Origin: Sphingosinithalassobacter tenebrarum
GTDB taxonomy: Bacteria > Pseudomonadota > Alphaproteobacteria > Sphingomonadales > Sphingomonadaceae
Reading direction: 5' to 3'
Assembly (NCBI RefSeq): GCF_011057975.1
Contig: NZ_CP049109.1
Span: 1,333,001 to 1,397,000 of the forward strand
Length of the DNA: 64,000 bases
This document shows, piece after piece, positions 24,837 to 34,153 of this stretch (the first letter of the stretch is position 1; every line of letters starts with the position of its first letter). The notes beneath the pieces are model-generated. The model ran no database searches, was not told the origin of the DNA, and saw only the letters and a program-made list of their open reading frames with translations. A program made the position numbers and the translations under genes.

Positions 24837-27380
24837 ATGCGGATGATGCGTGTCTTTTTGCTTGTCCGCACGGCGCTCATGCTCGGCTCCGCCGCACTGA
24901 TGCTTCCGCTGACGGCACCGGCACAGCCGGTTGCGGCGGAAGGCAATGCTCCGCGGCAAAAGCCCATTGCCAATCCCGAGGACAGGTTCCCGGAGCCACT
25001 GAAGCAGATATTCGATCGCATACTCGGCAACATGATGGCTGCGCCGTCGCAGGTTCAGGCGGATCTTGCAGAGGCGGAGCGGCTGGCAGGCGCGATAACC
25101 GATCCGCGCCTGCGGGCACTGGCGTTGGCCAAGGTGAAATGGTTTGCCGGTGAAGCGAGCTGGCGCACCAATGATGCGGATGCGGCTCGACCGCTCATCG
25201 CCGAGGGGCTTGCCCTGGTGGAGTCGGTCGACGGGCCGCTCAAGTTGCGGGGTGATTTGCTGCATTCGCGCGGAACCCTGCATCTCCAGAGCGATGAGGC
25301 CGCGCAGGCCTTGTCCGATTATCAGTCGGCCTATCGCATTTACCAGCAATTGGGCGAACGCCGCAGCCAGGCGATCGCGTTGCAGAGCATCGGCGCTCTT
25401 TACGTCGCGGCCAATGACGACAACCGGGCCGAGCGATATTACCGGCAGGCGGCGGAGACGTATGACGGTGACGCCGCGCTTTCGCTTTCCCTGCACAATC
25501 GGCGCGGCAATGTCCTGCTTACGATGGAGCGGCATGACGAAGCCGAGGTGGAATATCGCAAGGCGATCGAGGCCGCCCGGATCATGAAGGAGCCGCTGCT
25601 CGAGGCCCGCGTGCTGGGCAATCTCGCTCGCAACCAGGCCGAGGCCCGGCGTCTCGACGCGGCGGACCGCACGTTGGCGCGGGCGCTCTCGCTGATCCGG
25701 GGCACGCATGTGGAAGGTTTCCGCCAGCAGCTGCTCGCGACCGAAGCCCGCGTCGCTTATTATCGTGGCGATTACGCAAAGGCGCGTTCGCTGATCCTGC
25801 GGGCATTCGAAGGCGTCGATCTTGAGGGGACCTCGCTGGCGTTCCGCGAGGGGCATCTCTACGCCTATATGATCTTTTCGAAGACCGGCGAACCGGCGCG
25901 CGCGCTTGAGCATCTCGAAGCGCTGCAGCGGTTGACCACCGAAGCCGCGAAGGCGGCGACGACGACCAATGCAGCGCTGATGGCGGCCCGGTTCGATTAT
26001 GCCAATCAGGAACTTCGGATTGCCAATCTGAAGGCGGATGAGTTGCGCCGCCGGGTCGAATATGAACAGTCGCGCGCACGCTGGCAGCGGATCGTGTTCT
26101 ACGGCCTGGCCGGCGCGACGTTGATCGTCATCGTGCTGCTCAGCGTCGGCCTGTTCACGATCCGGCGCAGCCGCAACGAAGTGCGCGCGGCCAACGCCGA
26201 TCTGGAACAGACCAATGTCGCGCTCGAAAAGGCGCTGGCGGCCAAGACCGAATTCCTCGCCACCACCAGCCACGAGATTCGCACGCCGCTCAACGGTATT
26301 CTGGGAATGACACAAGTGATGCTGTCCGACCGGCGGCTCGACGATGCCACGCGCGATCGCATCGGAGTGGTGCATGGGGCCGGCGTGACCATGCGCGCGC
26401 TGGTCGACGACATTCTCGACCTGGCGAAGATGGAAACCGGAAATCTGACCGTTGAGGCCGCGCCGACCGACCTGAAGGCGACGCTGCGCGACGTTTCACG
26501 CATGTGGCAGGAGCAGGCGGCCGCAAAGGGCGTCGGCTTCGATCTCGACCTCGACGCGGCGCCGGAATGGATCGTCAGCGATGCTGGCCGGCTGCGTCAG
26601 ATCGTCTTCAACCTATTGTCGAACGCACTCAAATTCACGGAATCGGGTGCGGTGGGGCTGTGCGCGGAAAAGGTCGTGCCGGATGGCGGCGGCGAGGACG
26701 CTGCGGTTGTCCGCATCCGCATCAGCGACACCGGCATCGGCATCCCGAGCGAGAAATGCGAGGAAATTTTCGAATCGTTCAAACAGGTGGACGCCGGGAC
26801 GACGCGTCGGTTCGGCGGAACCGGCCTCGGGCTTTCGATCTGCCGCAATCTGGCCCGTGCGCTCGGCGGCGACGTCACGGTGAGCAGTGTCGAAGGCGAA
26901 GGGTCGGTCTTCACCGTGGAACTGCCTTATATTGCCGCGCAGGCTCCCGAAAGCGAGTCGCCAGGGCTCGCGGAACGCGGATTGCTGATACTCGACCGCA
27001 ATCCGATTGCGCGCAGCACGTTGCGCACGGTGCTGGAACCGCATGTTTGCTGCGTGCGCTTTGCCGCGACGCTCGACGAAGCCCGGGAACTGATCGATTC
27101 CGGGGAGGTGGGGCAAATGCTGATCGACGAAGCGACGCTGAAGACAGAGGGCGATAATTTCCTGGAAGCGTTGCGCTCCCTGACTTCCGGCGGCGTGCCG
27201 GCGACACTGCTCTGGGCAGCCTGCGACGCCGAAATACAGGCATCGCTGAAGGCGGCTGGCGCGCGGCAGGTGATTGCCAAGCCGGTACGCGGCGCGGCGT
27301 TGATCGAGGCACTGGTGCCGGAGGTTCGATGCGAATCCGAAACGGATGGTGACAGTAAACTTGTATCGCACGCGGCATGA
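24837..27380 (+). CDS. TPR-containing hybrid sensor histidine kinase
   Basis: This protein of about 847 residues starts at ATG 24837 behind GGGGGTG. It has a signal peptide (LGSAALMLPLTAPAQPVAA) and a periplasmic region of roughly 370 residues with TPR-like repeats (for example AIALQSIGALYVAANDDNRA). One membrane helix (IVFYGLAGATLIVIVLLSVG) leads to HisKA (TTSHEIRTPLNG) and an ATPase domain (NLLSNALKFTESG; GTGLGLSICRNLARALGG). A C-terminal receiver-like domain keeps Asp in MLIDEATL and Lys in VIAKPV, but has only one acidic residue in its first strand (LLILDRNP), so it may be a weak or pseudo-receiver. A separate receiver gene follows 65 bases later. The signal is unknown; TPRs suggest a protein or peptide partner. 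Confidence 0.9.
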   Translation: MRMMRVFLLVRTALMLGSAALMLPLTAPAQPVAAEGNAPRQKPIANPEDRFPEPLKQIFDRILGNMMAAPSQVQADLAEAERLAGAITDPRLRALALAKVKWFAGEASWRTNDADAARPLIAEGLALVESVDGPLKLRGDLLHSRGTLHLQSDEAAQALSDYQSAYRIYQQLGERRSQAIALQSIGALYVAANDDNRAERYYRQAAETYDGDAALSLSLHNRRGNVLLTMERHDEAEVEYRKAIEAARIMKEPLLEARVLGNLARNQAEARRLDAADRTLARALSLIRGTHVEGFRQQLLATEARVAYYRGDYAKARSLILRAFEGVDLEGTSLAFREGHLYAYMIFSKTGEPARALEHLEALQRLTTEAAKAATTTNAALMAARFDYANQELRIANLKADELRRRVEYEQSRARWQRIVFYGLAGATLIVIVLLSVGLFTIRRSRNEVRAANADLEQTNVALEKALAAKTEFLATTSHEIRTPLNGILGMTQVMLSDRRLDDATRDRIGVVHGAGVTMRALVDDILDLAKMETGNLTVEAAPTDLKATLRDVSRMWQEQAAAKGVGFDLDLDAAPEWIVSDAGRLRQIVFNLLSNALKFTESGAVGLCAEKVVPDGGGEDAAVVRIRISDTGIGIPSEKCEEIFESFKQVDAGTTRRFGGTGLGLSICRNLARALGGDVTVSSVEGEGSVFTVELPYIAAQAPESESPGLAERGLLILDRNPIARSTLRTVLEPHVCCVRFAATLDEARELIDSGEVGQMLIDEATLKTEGDNFLEALRSLTSGGVPATLLWAACDAEIQASLKAAGARQVIAKPVRGAALIEALVPEVRCESETDGDSKLVSHAA

Positions 27381-27445
27381 GGCGATACCGGACGTGATAT
27401 GAAAAAGGTCGCAAGCAACACGGTCGCGCTTTCGGGGCGCAGCAC

Positions 27446-27832
27446 GTGAGAATATTGTTTATCGAGGACGATCCGATGAACCGTCGGGTCGTGAAGGACA
27501 TGCTCGACGTCGCAGGCGCCGAAATGGTGGAGGCCCCGGATGCGATATCCGGGCTGAACGCCATCGAGGGCGGCGAGTTCGACGTGGTCCTTGTCGATTT
27601 GCGCATGCCCGGCATGGACGGGATGGAGGCGATGCGTCGCATCCGCGCGCGTGAGGACGAAAAGGCGCAATTGCCGTTGATCGTCGTCACCGCCGACACT
27701 GCCGTCGATCTGCGCGAACGCTGCATTGCCGCCGGCGCGGATGATGTGCTGTTCAAGCCGGTGGCGATGGATGCGTTGTTCGACACCATCGGACGCGTAT
27801 TGGCGACGCGAGGGGGAGACATCATTCTTTGA
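27446..27832 (+). CDS. Single-domain response regulator
   Basis: This 128-residue CheY-like receiver starts at GTG 27446 with [10 protein letters not shown], phosphoacceptor Asp in [12 protein letters not shown], Thr in VVTADT and Lys in FKPV. All catalytic residues are intact, unlike the receiver-like tail of the hybrid kinase just upstream, so it is the likely phosphate acceptor of that kinase. There is no DNA-binding or enzymatic output domain. Confidence 0.9.
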   Translation: MRILFIEDDPMNRRVVKDMLDVAGAEMVEAPDAISGLNAIEGGEFDVVLVDLRMPGMDGMEAMRRIRAREDEKAQLPLIVVTADTAVDLRERCIAAGADDVLFKPVAMDALFDTIGRVLATRGGDIIL

Positions 27833-27914
27833 CCCTGCTGATCGCGGGGTTGGGAAAAGCCGCACGCCACCCTATATAGGGGGAAGAGGGCGCCGGTTTC
27901 CGCGGCGATTGCAC

Positions 27915-27943
27915 TTGAAAAAGTGCCGATCGGCTGCTAGGGG
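27915..27943 (+). promoter_or_regulatory. Candidate promoter for rpsU
   Basis: TTGAAA (27915-27920), a 17-base spacer and TAGGGG (27938-27943) lie about 75 bases before the rpsU start. The -10 element is poor by E. coli standards, but GCTAGG-type elements are common upstream of alphaproteobacterial housekeeping genes. Confidence 0.35.
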
Positions 27944-28016
27944 CGCCGCCAACGCCGGGAGCATGCGTTCCCGCGAACCATTTTCTATTTTTCGAAGATC
28001 GGAGTCTGACGGCCTT

Positions 28017-28223
28017 ATGCAAATCATCGTTCGCGACAATAATGTCGACCAAGCGCTGCGCGCGCTCAAGAAAAAGCTGCAGCGTGAGGGCGTCTACCGC
28101 GAGATGAAGCTCCGCCGTCACTACGAAAAGCCCAGCGAAAAGCGTGCACGCGAGCGTGCCGCTGCGGTTCGCCGCGCCCGCAAGCTCGAGCGCAAGCGGG
28201 CCGAACGCGACGGCGCACGGTAA
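28017..28223 (+). CDS. rpsU: 30S ribosomal protein S21
   Basis: This 68-residue, very basic protein begins [20 protein letters not shown] and continues [20 protein letters not shown], the standard S21 sequence with an Arg-rich tail. S21 binds the small subunit platform and helps mRNA selection. The start at 28017 is fixed by homology. It has its own promoter candidate and is followed by stable hairpins at 28236-28262 and 28305-28321. Confidence 0.97.
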   Translation: MQIIVRDNNVDQALRALKKKLQREGVYREMKLRRHYEKPSEKRARERAAAVRRARKLERKRAERDGAR

Positions 28224-28235
28224 GCTTCCGCGTTA

Positions 28236-28262
28236 CGGCGTGCGCTAAGCCATTGCACGCCG
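28236..28262 (+). terminator. Hairpin after rpsU
   Basis: CGGCGTGC and GCACGCCG pair perfectly over 8 bp around an 11-base loop, 13 bases past the stop. Two further short stems follow (28268-28284 and 28305-28321). No T-run is present, so strength is uncertain. Confidence 0.5.
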
Positions 28263-28340
28263 GGGTCGCTTCCGCATAGGAAGCAGCGCATACAAGCAAG
28301 CCATCGGGCCCTTCCGGCCCGCGCGAGGGGGAATCCGATC

Positions 28341-28928
28341 ATGTCGTCCGTTACGGCCGTGCCGCTGCAGCCCGTCAAGAAGGGCTATATCCTGTGGCTT
28401 TGGCTGGGGCTGGTCGCCGCGGTGCTCGCTGCGTTCCTGCTCGCATGGCAGGGCACGCGGGCCGCGGTGCTGGCAAATCTCGACGATGAGGCCTTTCTGG
28501 CGATGCACGCGCAGCAGCCGGGTGTGATCACGACCGAATCGGGCCTTCAGTACAAGATACTGGAGCCCGGCACCGGCCCGCAGATTTCGGAAAATGACGG
28601 CGTTTCGCTCACCGTTCAGGGCGAGCTGCGCGACGGAACCGAATTCCAGCCTTCGGCGCCGATGCGCTTCATGGTCGGCCAGGACATGATCGAGGGCTTC
28701 ACCGAAGGGGTGAAGCTGATGCGCAAGGGCGCGACCTATCGTTTCTGGCTGCCGCCCGAACTGGGCTACGCTGCCGGTCCAGGACGCCCGCCGAACGAAC
28801 TGACTGGCGAGATCCTGATCTTCGACGTCGCGATCGATGAAGTCATTCCTGCCGCGCAGCTGCAGCAGATGCTTCAGGGTGGCATGCCGGGCGGCGCCAT
28901 GCCACCGCCCGAAGTCGAAGGCGAGTGA
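28341..28928 (+). CDS. Membrane-anchored FKBP-type peptidyl-prolyl isomerase
   Basis: The 195-residue protein has an N-terminal membrane helix (ILWLWLGLVAAVLAAFLLAW) and a periplasmic FKBP domain. The latter starts at TESGLQYKILEPGTG and includes MIEGFTEGVKLMRKGATYRFWLPPELGY and the closing strand ILIFDVAIDEV. It assists folding of exported proteins. The start follows GAGGGGG. Some active-site aromatics differ from eukaryotic FKBP12, as is usual in bacterial FklB/FkpA-like proteins. It ends in a Gly/Met/Pro-rich tail and is followed by a strong hairpin. Confidence 0.93.
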   Translation: MSSVTAVPLQPVKKGYILWLWLGLVAAVLAAFLLAWQGTRAAVLANLDDEAFLAMHAQQPGVITTESGLQYKILEPGTGPQISENDGVSLTVQGELRDGTEFQPSAPMRFMVGQDMIEGFTEGVKLMRKGATYRFWLPPELGYAAGPGRPPNELTGEILIFDVAIDEVIPAAQLQQMLQGGMPGGAMPPPEVEGE

Positions 28929-28973
28929 TCCGGCATCGTCGTCGGCGATCGAAATTTCGAATTGTGGAAATGA

Positions 28974-29007
28974 ACGAGACCGGGATGCCGTGGCATTCCG
29001 GTCTCGT
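28974..29007 (+). terminator. Strong hairpin after the FKBP gene
   Basis: Sixteen-base arms (ACGAGACCGGGATGCC and GGCATTCCGGTCTCGT) pair with a single G-T wobble around a 2-base loop, 45 bases after the stop. No T-run follows. The symmetry would let it work in both directions. Confidence 0.6.
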
Positions 29008-29085
29008 CCGTTCCGGCGGCGTTGACATTGGTCCGTCGAGCCCGGACATTTATGGTTACCCCGGCCAGAGCTTGAACGCACAAAG

Positions 29086-30945
29086 ATGAAAGAGACGCAC
29101 TGGGAGCCGTTCCGACCCGCGAGCGTCGACTCCATCCCCGCCGAATTCGCCGCGAAGCTGGACGCGTTTTCCGCATCCGTTTCGGCGCGCAGCCATATCA
29201 TCTGGGGCGAACATTGCTCCGAATGCTCCTTTCCGGTCTGCCAGACGACCTGCGCATTCTATACGCCCCGCGCCGATCTCGTATGCCGCCGGTTCGAACA
29301 GGGGATCGAGGAGGGAAAGACGCCGGGCGGAAGCGCGTTCCGCCGCATCCGTTTCCGTAAGTGGGGCAAGCTGGAGGGTACCGGTCCGGCGGCGGTGTTT
29401 TCACCGAGAGCCGGCGACCGTTTCGAACGCGGCGACCGGGTGGTTGGCGGACTGCTGCGTCGATTGCCGATCCCGTTCCGGTCGCTGCGCCACTGGATGC
29501 GCCGCTGGAACAAGCTCAAGGCCATGATGCTCGCCCGCCCCGGCGGCCATGTCGCGCGGCATTTCGTGGTCGAAGCCTGGTCCTTGAAGCCCGAACGGGT
29601 GCCGATGACGATCACTTTTCTCGAGCGCGACGGCGGCGGAATGTACCAGCATGCCTTCGAGGTCGGGCCCGAATATTCGCATATCGCAGTCGATGTCCGC
29701 GATATCGCGCGAACCGTCGATCTTGCCGAACCCTATCTCGTACAGATCGAGCCGGTGGGCGAAGCCGAGGGGCGGGACATCGTCTTCGGCACGATCGACT
29801 TTGTCGACGGACTTGGATCTCCTGGAGACTTGGCCGCGCCCCAGCAGGCGCCTGCCGGATATGCCAAGGTCATTGTCTGGGATCTCGACAACAGCCTGTG
29901 GGAAGGGACACTGGCGGAGGATGGTGTCGAAGGCCTGCGGCTTCGGCCCGGAATCCGAGACGTGATCGTTGCCCTCGACAAGCGTGGCATTCTCCATTCG
30001 ATCGCAAGCAAGAACGACCCCGAGCCGGCGCTCGCCGCGCTGGAGCATTTTGGCCTGCGCGACTATTTCCTGTATCCGCAGATCAGCTGGAATCCGAAAA
30101 GCGATGCCGTCGCTGCGATCGCCGCGGGGCTGGATCTGGGTGTGGACAGTTTCATCTTCGTCGATGACCAGCCGTTCGAGCGCGGCGAAGTGGCGCAGGC
30201 GCATCCGGCACTCACGACGCTGACCGAAATCGAGGCGCTGGACCTTCTCGATCATCCGATGTGCGCCGTCCCGGCTACTGCGGAAAGCGCCAGGCGAAGA
30301 GCATTGTACCAGGCCGAGGCCGAGCGCGGTGCGGTATTGCAGCGCTCTGGCGGGCAGTATCACGATTTTCTCCGTTCCTGCGGGATCGTGCTGACGATCG
30401 AGGCGCTCGGTCCCGACAATGCCGAGCGCGTTTACGAGTTGTCGCAGCGGACCAATCAGCTCAATTTCCGGGGGACCCGCTATTCGCGCGACGATGTCGC
30501 GGCGCTTGCGGAAGGTAAAAAGGGCATGTGCGGCATGGTGCTGCACTGCTCGGACCGCTTCGGCGACTATGGAATCATCGGATTCGCCGCGTTCGACCCG
30601 GAAAATGCCTGCCTGCATGATTTCTTCATGAGCTGCCGCGTGCAACGCAAATATGTCGAGCATGCCTTTTTCGACCGGCTGAAGGCGATTGTCCGGGGAG
30701 GCGGTCGGGACAGGCTGACGGTGCTGCACCGCCCGACCGAGCGGAACGGGGCGGTCACGCGTATGCTGGACGATCTCGGCTTCGCGCGGATCGACGGCGC
30801 TGCCGATTCCGTCGAAGGTCAATGCTTTGCAGTTTCGAGCAGCACCCCTATTGGCGAAGCCGAACTGGTCAGCGTTAAGCTGGAATCGCATCTGGAGGAA
30901 CGGTGGCGGCGAGCAGGATCCTTGAGCGCGCAAGAAACTTCGTAA
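29086..30945 (+). CDS. FkbH-like HAD-IIIC family protein with Cys-rich N-terminus
   Basis: This protein has 619 residues. Residues 40-70 hold a cysteine cluster (Cys44, 47, 52, 56, 67; HCSECSFPVCQTTC), which looks like a metal or Fe-S site. A beta-rich region to about 250 follows. The HAD domain begins with VWDLDNSLWEGTL (Asp266, Asp268) and ends with FVDDQPFERGEV. The C-terminal part has an acyltransferase-like block with LSQRTNQLNFRGTRYS. In FkbH-type enzymes the HAD domain dephosphorylates 1,3-bisphosphoglycerate and loads a glyceryl unit onto a carrier protein. No ACP gene is seen nearby. It overlaps the deacetylase gene by 43 bases. A glyceryl or related acyl decoration of the EPS is a hypothesis. 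Confidence 0.85.
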   Translation: MKETHWEPFRPASVDSIPAEFAAKLDAFSASVSARSHIIWGEHCSECSFPVCQTTCAFYTPRADLVCRRFEQGIEEGKTPGGSAFRRIRFRKWGKLEGTGPAAVFSPRAGDRFERGDRVVGGLLRRLPIPFRSLRHWMRRWNKLKAMMLARPGGHVARHFVVEAWSLKPERVPMTITFLERDGGGMYQHAFEVGPEYSHIAVDVRDIARTVDLAEPYLVQIEPVGEAEGRDIVFGTIDFVDGLGSPGDLAAPQQAPAGYAKVIVWDLDNSLWEGTLAEDGVEGLRLRPGIRDVIVALDKRGILHSIASKNDPEPALAALEHFGLRDYFLYPQISWNPKSDAVAAIAAGLDLGVDSFIFVDDQPFERGEVAQAHPALTTLTEIEALDLLDHPMCAVPATAESARRRALYQAEAERGAVLQRSGGQYHDFLRSCGIVLTIEALGPDNAERVYELSQRTNQLNFRGTRYSRDDVAALAEGKKGMCGMVLHCSDRFGDYGIIGFAAFDPENACLHDFFMSCRVQRKYVEHAFFDRLKAIVRGGGRDRLTVLHRPTERNGAVTRMLDDLGFARIDGAADSVEGQCFAVSSSTPIGEAELVSVKLESHLEERWRRAGSLSAQETS

Positions 30946-31664
30946 ACTGGCATGTTTCCCCGCGTGTCCCGGTCAAGGGGATTCGCTCCCGGCTCAACGC
31001 GCCGATCGCCAGCTTCACCTTCGATGACGTCGCACAATCCGCGGTGCGTGCCGGTGCGCCGGTGCTCGAACGGCACGATGCGCGCGGCACTTTCTATCTT
31101 TCGGCGGCGCTATGCGGCACGCGCGATGAAGACGGCATCGAATATTTCGATGTCGACGACCTGAAATTGCTGCACGCGCACGGGCATGAAATCGGCGACC
31201 ACGGCTTTCTGCATCGTCCGGTGCCGGAATTGTCGAATGCGCAACTGATCGATGGCATCGGTCGCAATCGCGCCTTCGTTCGCGAGGCGCTTGGCGATGT
31301 TCAGCCCAGCGCGTTCGCCTATCCCTATGGCGCGACCTCGCTGCGCACCAAGCGCCTGTTCTCGCGGCGCTTTGCCAGTTGTCGCGGCACGGGGTTCGGG
31401 CTCAACAGCGGCCTGCTCGATCTGGCGCAGCTGAAGGTCGTGCGGATCGATATGGATTTCGCCCCGCGGCTCGATCTGGATGCCGTGATCGCGCAATGCG
31501 TCGCGCGCAACGCCTGGATCATCTTCCTGATGCACGATGTGTCCGATACGCCGTCGCGATTCGGCTGTACCGGCGAAATGCTGGAGCGGGCGGTGCTTTC
31601 CTGCCGCGATGCCGGAATCCGCATCGCGCCGGTCCGCAACGCGCTGGCCCAGGCCTGCTTCTGA
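30903..31664 (+). CDS. Polysaccharide deacetylase family (NodB-like) protein
   Basis: This 253-residue protein begins at GTG 30903 after CTGGAGGAA, inside the end of the FkbH-like gene. It shows the NodB metal site: FTFDD (Asp41/42), DHGFLH (His100 and His104) and AYPYG. No signal peptide is seen, so it may act in the cytosol on a lipid-linked or nucleotide sugar, or be exported another way. The tight overlap implies coordinated expression with the FkbH protein. N-deacetylation of a HexNAc residue is the family role; the substrate is unknown. Confidence 0.87.
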   Translation: MAASRILERARNFVNWHVSPRVPVKGIRSRLNAPIASFTFDDVAQSAVRAGAPVLERHDARGTFYLSAALCGTRDEDGIEYFDVDDLKLLHAHGHEIGDHGFLHRPVPELSNAQLIDGIGRNRAFVREALGDVQPSAFAYPYGATSLRTKRLFSRRFASCRGTGFGLNSGLLDLAQLKVVRIDMDFAPRLDLDAVIAQCVARNAWIIFLMHDVSDTPSRFGCTGEMLERAVLSCRDAGIRIAPVRNALAQACF

Positions 31665-31694
31665 GCGGTACCCGGTGCCGGCGCGGCGCGTGGG

Positions 31695-32708
31695 CTAGCC
31701 CATATGGTAGTGCGACCGGTACCATTCGACGAATCGGCGAACCCCGGTGTCGAGATCGGTATGGGCATCATAGCCGGTCAGCGTGCGCAGCAGGCTGGTG
31801 TCGGCCCATGTCGCGGGAACGTCGCCGGCCTGCATCGGCAGCAGGTTTCGCGTGGCGCTGAGGCCCGTCGCGCGCTCGATCGATTCGATGAATGCCTCGA
31901 GCGGGATCGAACGCGAATTGCCGATATTCACCACGCGAAACGGCGCGGCGGGCGACAGGCTGTCATTTGCATCGGCGGCGGTCGTGCCGGGGCGAGGCGG
32001 AACGGCGTCGATCAGCAAGCGGATGCCCTCCACCAGATCGTCGATATAGGTGAAGTCGCGGCGCATCTCGCCGTGATTATAGACGTCGATCGGGTCGCCC
32101 TCGAGTATCGCCTTGGTGAATTTGAACAAGGCCATGTCGGGTCGCCCCCAGGGCCCGTAGACGGTGAAGAAGCGAAACATGGTGACGGGCACGTTGAACA
32201 GGCTGGCATAGGAATGCGCCATGTTTTCCGTCGCCTTTTTGGTGGCGGCGTAGAAGGAGAGCTGGAAATCCGCCTTGTCGGTTTCCGAATAGGGGAGGTT
32301 GGTATTCGCTCCATAGGCCGAACTGGTCGATGCCAGCAGCGCGTGTTCGGGTGGATGGTGGCGAATTGCCTCCAACAGCTCGAACGTGCCGGCCAGGTTG
32401 CTTTCCAGGTAAGACCTCGGATCCTCGATCGAGTATCGCACGCCCGCCTGGGCGGCGAGGTGGATGATTACCTCCGGCCGGTGCCGTGACAGGATATCCA
32501 TCAGCACGCCGCTGCGTTCGATCCGGTCCTTAACGAAAGAGAAGTTCGAATCGGCTTGCAGTAGCGCCAGCCGCTGCCTTTTCAGTTCGGGATCATAATA
32601 GTCGGTCAGCGCATCGAGACCGATGACTTCATAGCCGTCGGCCAGCAAGCGCCGACATACATGATAGCCGATGAATCCCGCAGCTCCGGTGACAAGTGCT
32701 TTCCGCAT
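31695..32708 (-). CDS. lspL: NAD-dependent epimerase, UDP-glucuronate 4-epimerase type
   Basis: This 337-residue extended short-chain dehydrogenase has an N-terminal GAAGFIGYHV Rossmann motif, STSSAYG and the catalytic YAATKK. MFRFFTVYGPWGRPDMALFKFTK and GEMRRDFTYIDD are typical of UDP-GlcA 4-epimerases (LspL/Cap1J type), which supply UDP-GalA. With ugd at 22 kb this would give both uronic acid donors. It diverges from gmd across a 374-base region. Confidence 0.88.
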   Translation of the reverse strand: MRKALVTGAAGFIGYHVCRRLLADGYEVIGLDALTDYYDPELKRQRLALLQADSNFSFVKDRIERSGVLMDILSRHRPEVIIHLAAQAGVRYSIEDPRSYLESNLAGTFELLEAIRHHPPEHALLASTSSAYGANTNLPYSETDKADFQLSFYAATKKATENMAHSYASLFNVPVTMFRFFTVYGPWGRPDMALFKFTKAILEGDPIDVYNHGEMRRDFTYIDDLVEGIRLLIDAVPPRPGTTAADANDSLSPAAPFRVVNIGNSRSIPLEAFIESIERATGLSATRNLLPMQAGDVPATWADTSLLRTLTGYDAHTDLDTGVRRFVEWYRSHYHMG

Positions 32709-33082
32709 GGCGCGCTTACTAGCCGTCGCGGACGGCGCCGGAAATCTTTTTGTCGAGACGGGAGGAATCGGCCCTTGGCCATCGGCAAGAACGGTTCCGC
32801 GCCCTCCTTCCGGTCATGGGCGCGCTTGCGGGACAATGTCGCCGAACGTTCCCCGCGCGGATTTCCACAAGATCGGATCGCGCCGGCCTTCGCAAAATCT
32901 CAATGCACCATACATCTTCGCGGGCGCGAGCATAACCACGAGGCTCTACGTTGCAGCCTCGCGAACCGTCAAGCTTCCCTAAGGGTTTCAGGCAATTTTT
33001 GCAGTGCAACATTAGCTTGAAATTTTGTTGCCATAGCGGTCTAGTTTTGTGAATGTATATGGGTGCGCTGGGAGGCCGATTG
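32709..33082. other. Divergent control region between lspL and gmd
   Basis: This 374-base region has no supported gene. Its right end turns AT-rich and carries a promoter candidate for gmd (33017-33045). A 7-bp inverted repeat, CGAGGCT with AGCCTCG, lies at 32939-32961 and could be an operator or hairpin. Nothing else is recognisable. Confidence 0.7.
33017..33045 (+). promoter_or_regulatory. Candidate promoter for the gmd operon
   Basis: TTGAAA (33017-33022), a 17-base spacer and TCTAGT (33040-33045) lie 38 bases before the gmd start, in the most AT-rich part of the divergent region. Confidence 0.45.
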
Positions 33083-34150
33083 ATGACGAATAGCAAGGTT
33101 GCATTGATTACCGGGGTAACCGGACAGGACGGTGCGTATCTCGCCGAACTGCTGCTGGACAAGGGGTATGTCGTGCACGGGGTCAAGCGCCGTTCATCGT
33201 CATTCAATACCGGTCGCATCGAAGATATCTATCAGGATCCCCATATCGATGGTGCCCGGTTTCACCTGCACTATGGCGACCTGACCGACTCAACCAATCT
33301 GATCCGCCTGGTGCAACAGGTGCAGCCCACAGAGATCTACAATCTCGCTGCGCAGAGCCATGTCCAGGTTAGTTTCGAAACGCCTGAATACACGGCCAAT
33401 GCCGACGCGATCGGCACGCTTCGCCTGCTCGAATCCATTCGTATTCTGGGCATGGAGAAGCACACGCGTTTCTATCAGGCTTCGACATCCGAGCTCTACG
33501 GGCTCGTGCAGGAAGTCCCGCAGCGCGAAACCACGCCTTTCTATCCCCGCTCGCCCTATGGCGTGGCGAAGCTCTATGGCTACTGGATCGTCGTGAACTA
33601 TCGCGAGGCATATGGCATGCACGCATCGAACGGGATCCTGTTCAACCATGAAAGCCCGTTGCGCGGCGAAACCTTCGTGACGCGCAAGATCACCCGGGCG
33701 GTGGCGGCGATCAAGCTGAATCGTCAGGAAAAGCTGTGGCTGGGCAATCTCGACGCCAAGCGCGACTGGGGCCATGCCCGCGAATATGTGCGCGGCATGT
33801 GGATGATGCTGCAGCAGGACGAGCCCGACGATTACGTTCTCGCCACCGGCGAGACGACGACGGTTCGTACCTTTGTGGAATGGGCGTTTGCCGATGTGGG
33901 CATCACCATCGAATGGAAGGGCGAAGGCGTCGACGAGAAGGGGTATTGCGCCAAGAGCGGCAAGTGCCTGGTTGAGGTTGATCCGCGCTATTTCCGGCCG
34001 ACCGAAGTCGAATTGCTGATCGGTGACCCGGCAAAGGCAAAGGAAAAACTCGGCTGGTCGCACGAAACTTCCATTCGGGACCTGGTCACCGAGATGGTTC
34101 ACGCCGACCTGGATGTGATGAAGAACGCTCCGATTGCGAAGGACGCCTGA
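33083..34150 (+). CDS. gmd: GDP-mannose 4,6-dehydratase
   Basis: This 355-residue enzyme converts GDP-mannose to GDP-4-keto-6-deoxymannose. It has [19 protein letters not shown], the [11 protein letters not shown] loop specific to GMD, STSELYG and catalytic Tyr-Lys in [15 protein letters not shown] 33083 is preferred, with GGGAGG eight bases upstream. It is the first gene of a tight run gmd-fcl-GT and draws on GDP-mannose from manC-manA. Confidence 0.96.
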   Translation: MTNSKVALITGVTGQDGAYLAELLLDKGYVVHGVKRRSSSFNTGRIEDIYQDPHIDGARFHLHYGDLTDSTNLIRLVQQVQPTEIYNLAAQSHVQVSFETPEYTANADAIGTLRLLESIRILGMEKHTRFYQASTSELYGLVQEVPQRETTPFYPRSPYGVAKLYGYWIVVNYREAYGMHASNGILFNHESPLRGETFVTRKITRAVAAIKLNRQEKLWLGNLDAKRDWGHAREYVRGMWMMLQQDEPDDYVLATGETTTVRTFVEWAFADVGITIEWKGEGVDEKGYCAKSGKCLVEVDPRYFRPTEVELLIGDPAKAKEKLGWSHETSIRDLVTEMVHADLDVMKNAPIAKDA

Positions 34151-34153
34151 CCT

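Noticed and set aside
27871-27880. Perfect 10-base palindrome CCTATATAGG upstream of rpsU as an operator
   Set aside because: It is too short and isolated to support a specific regulator.
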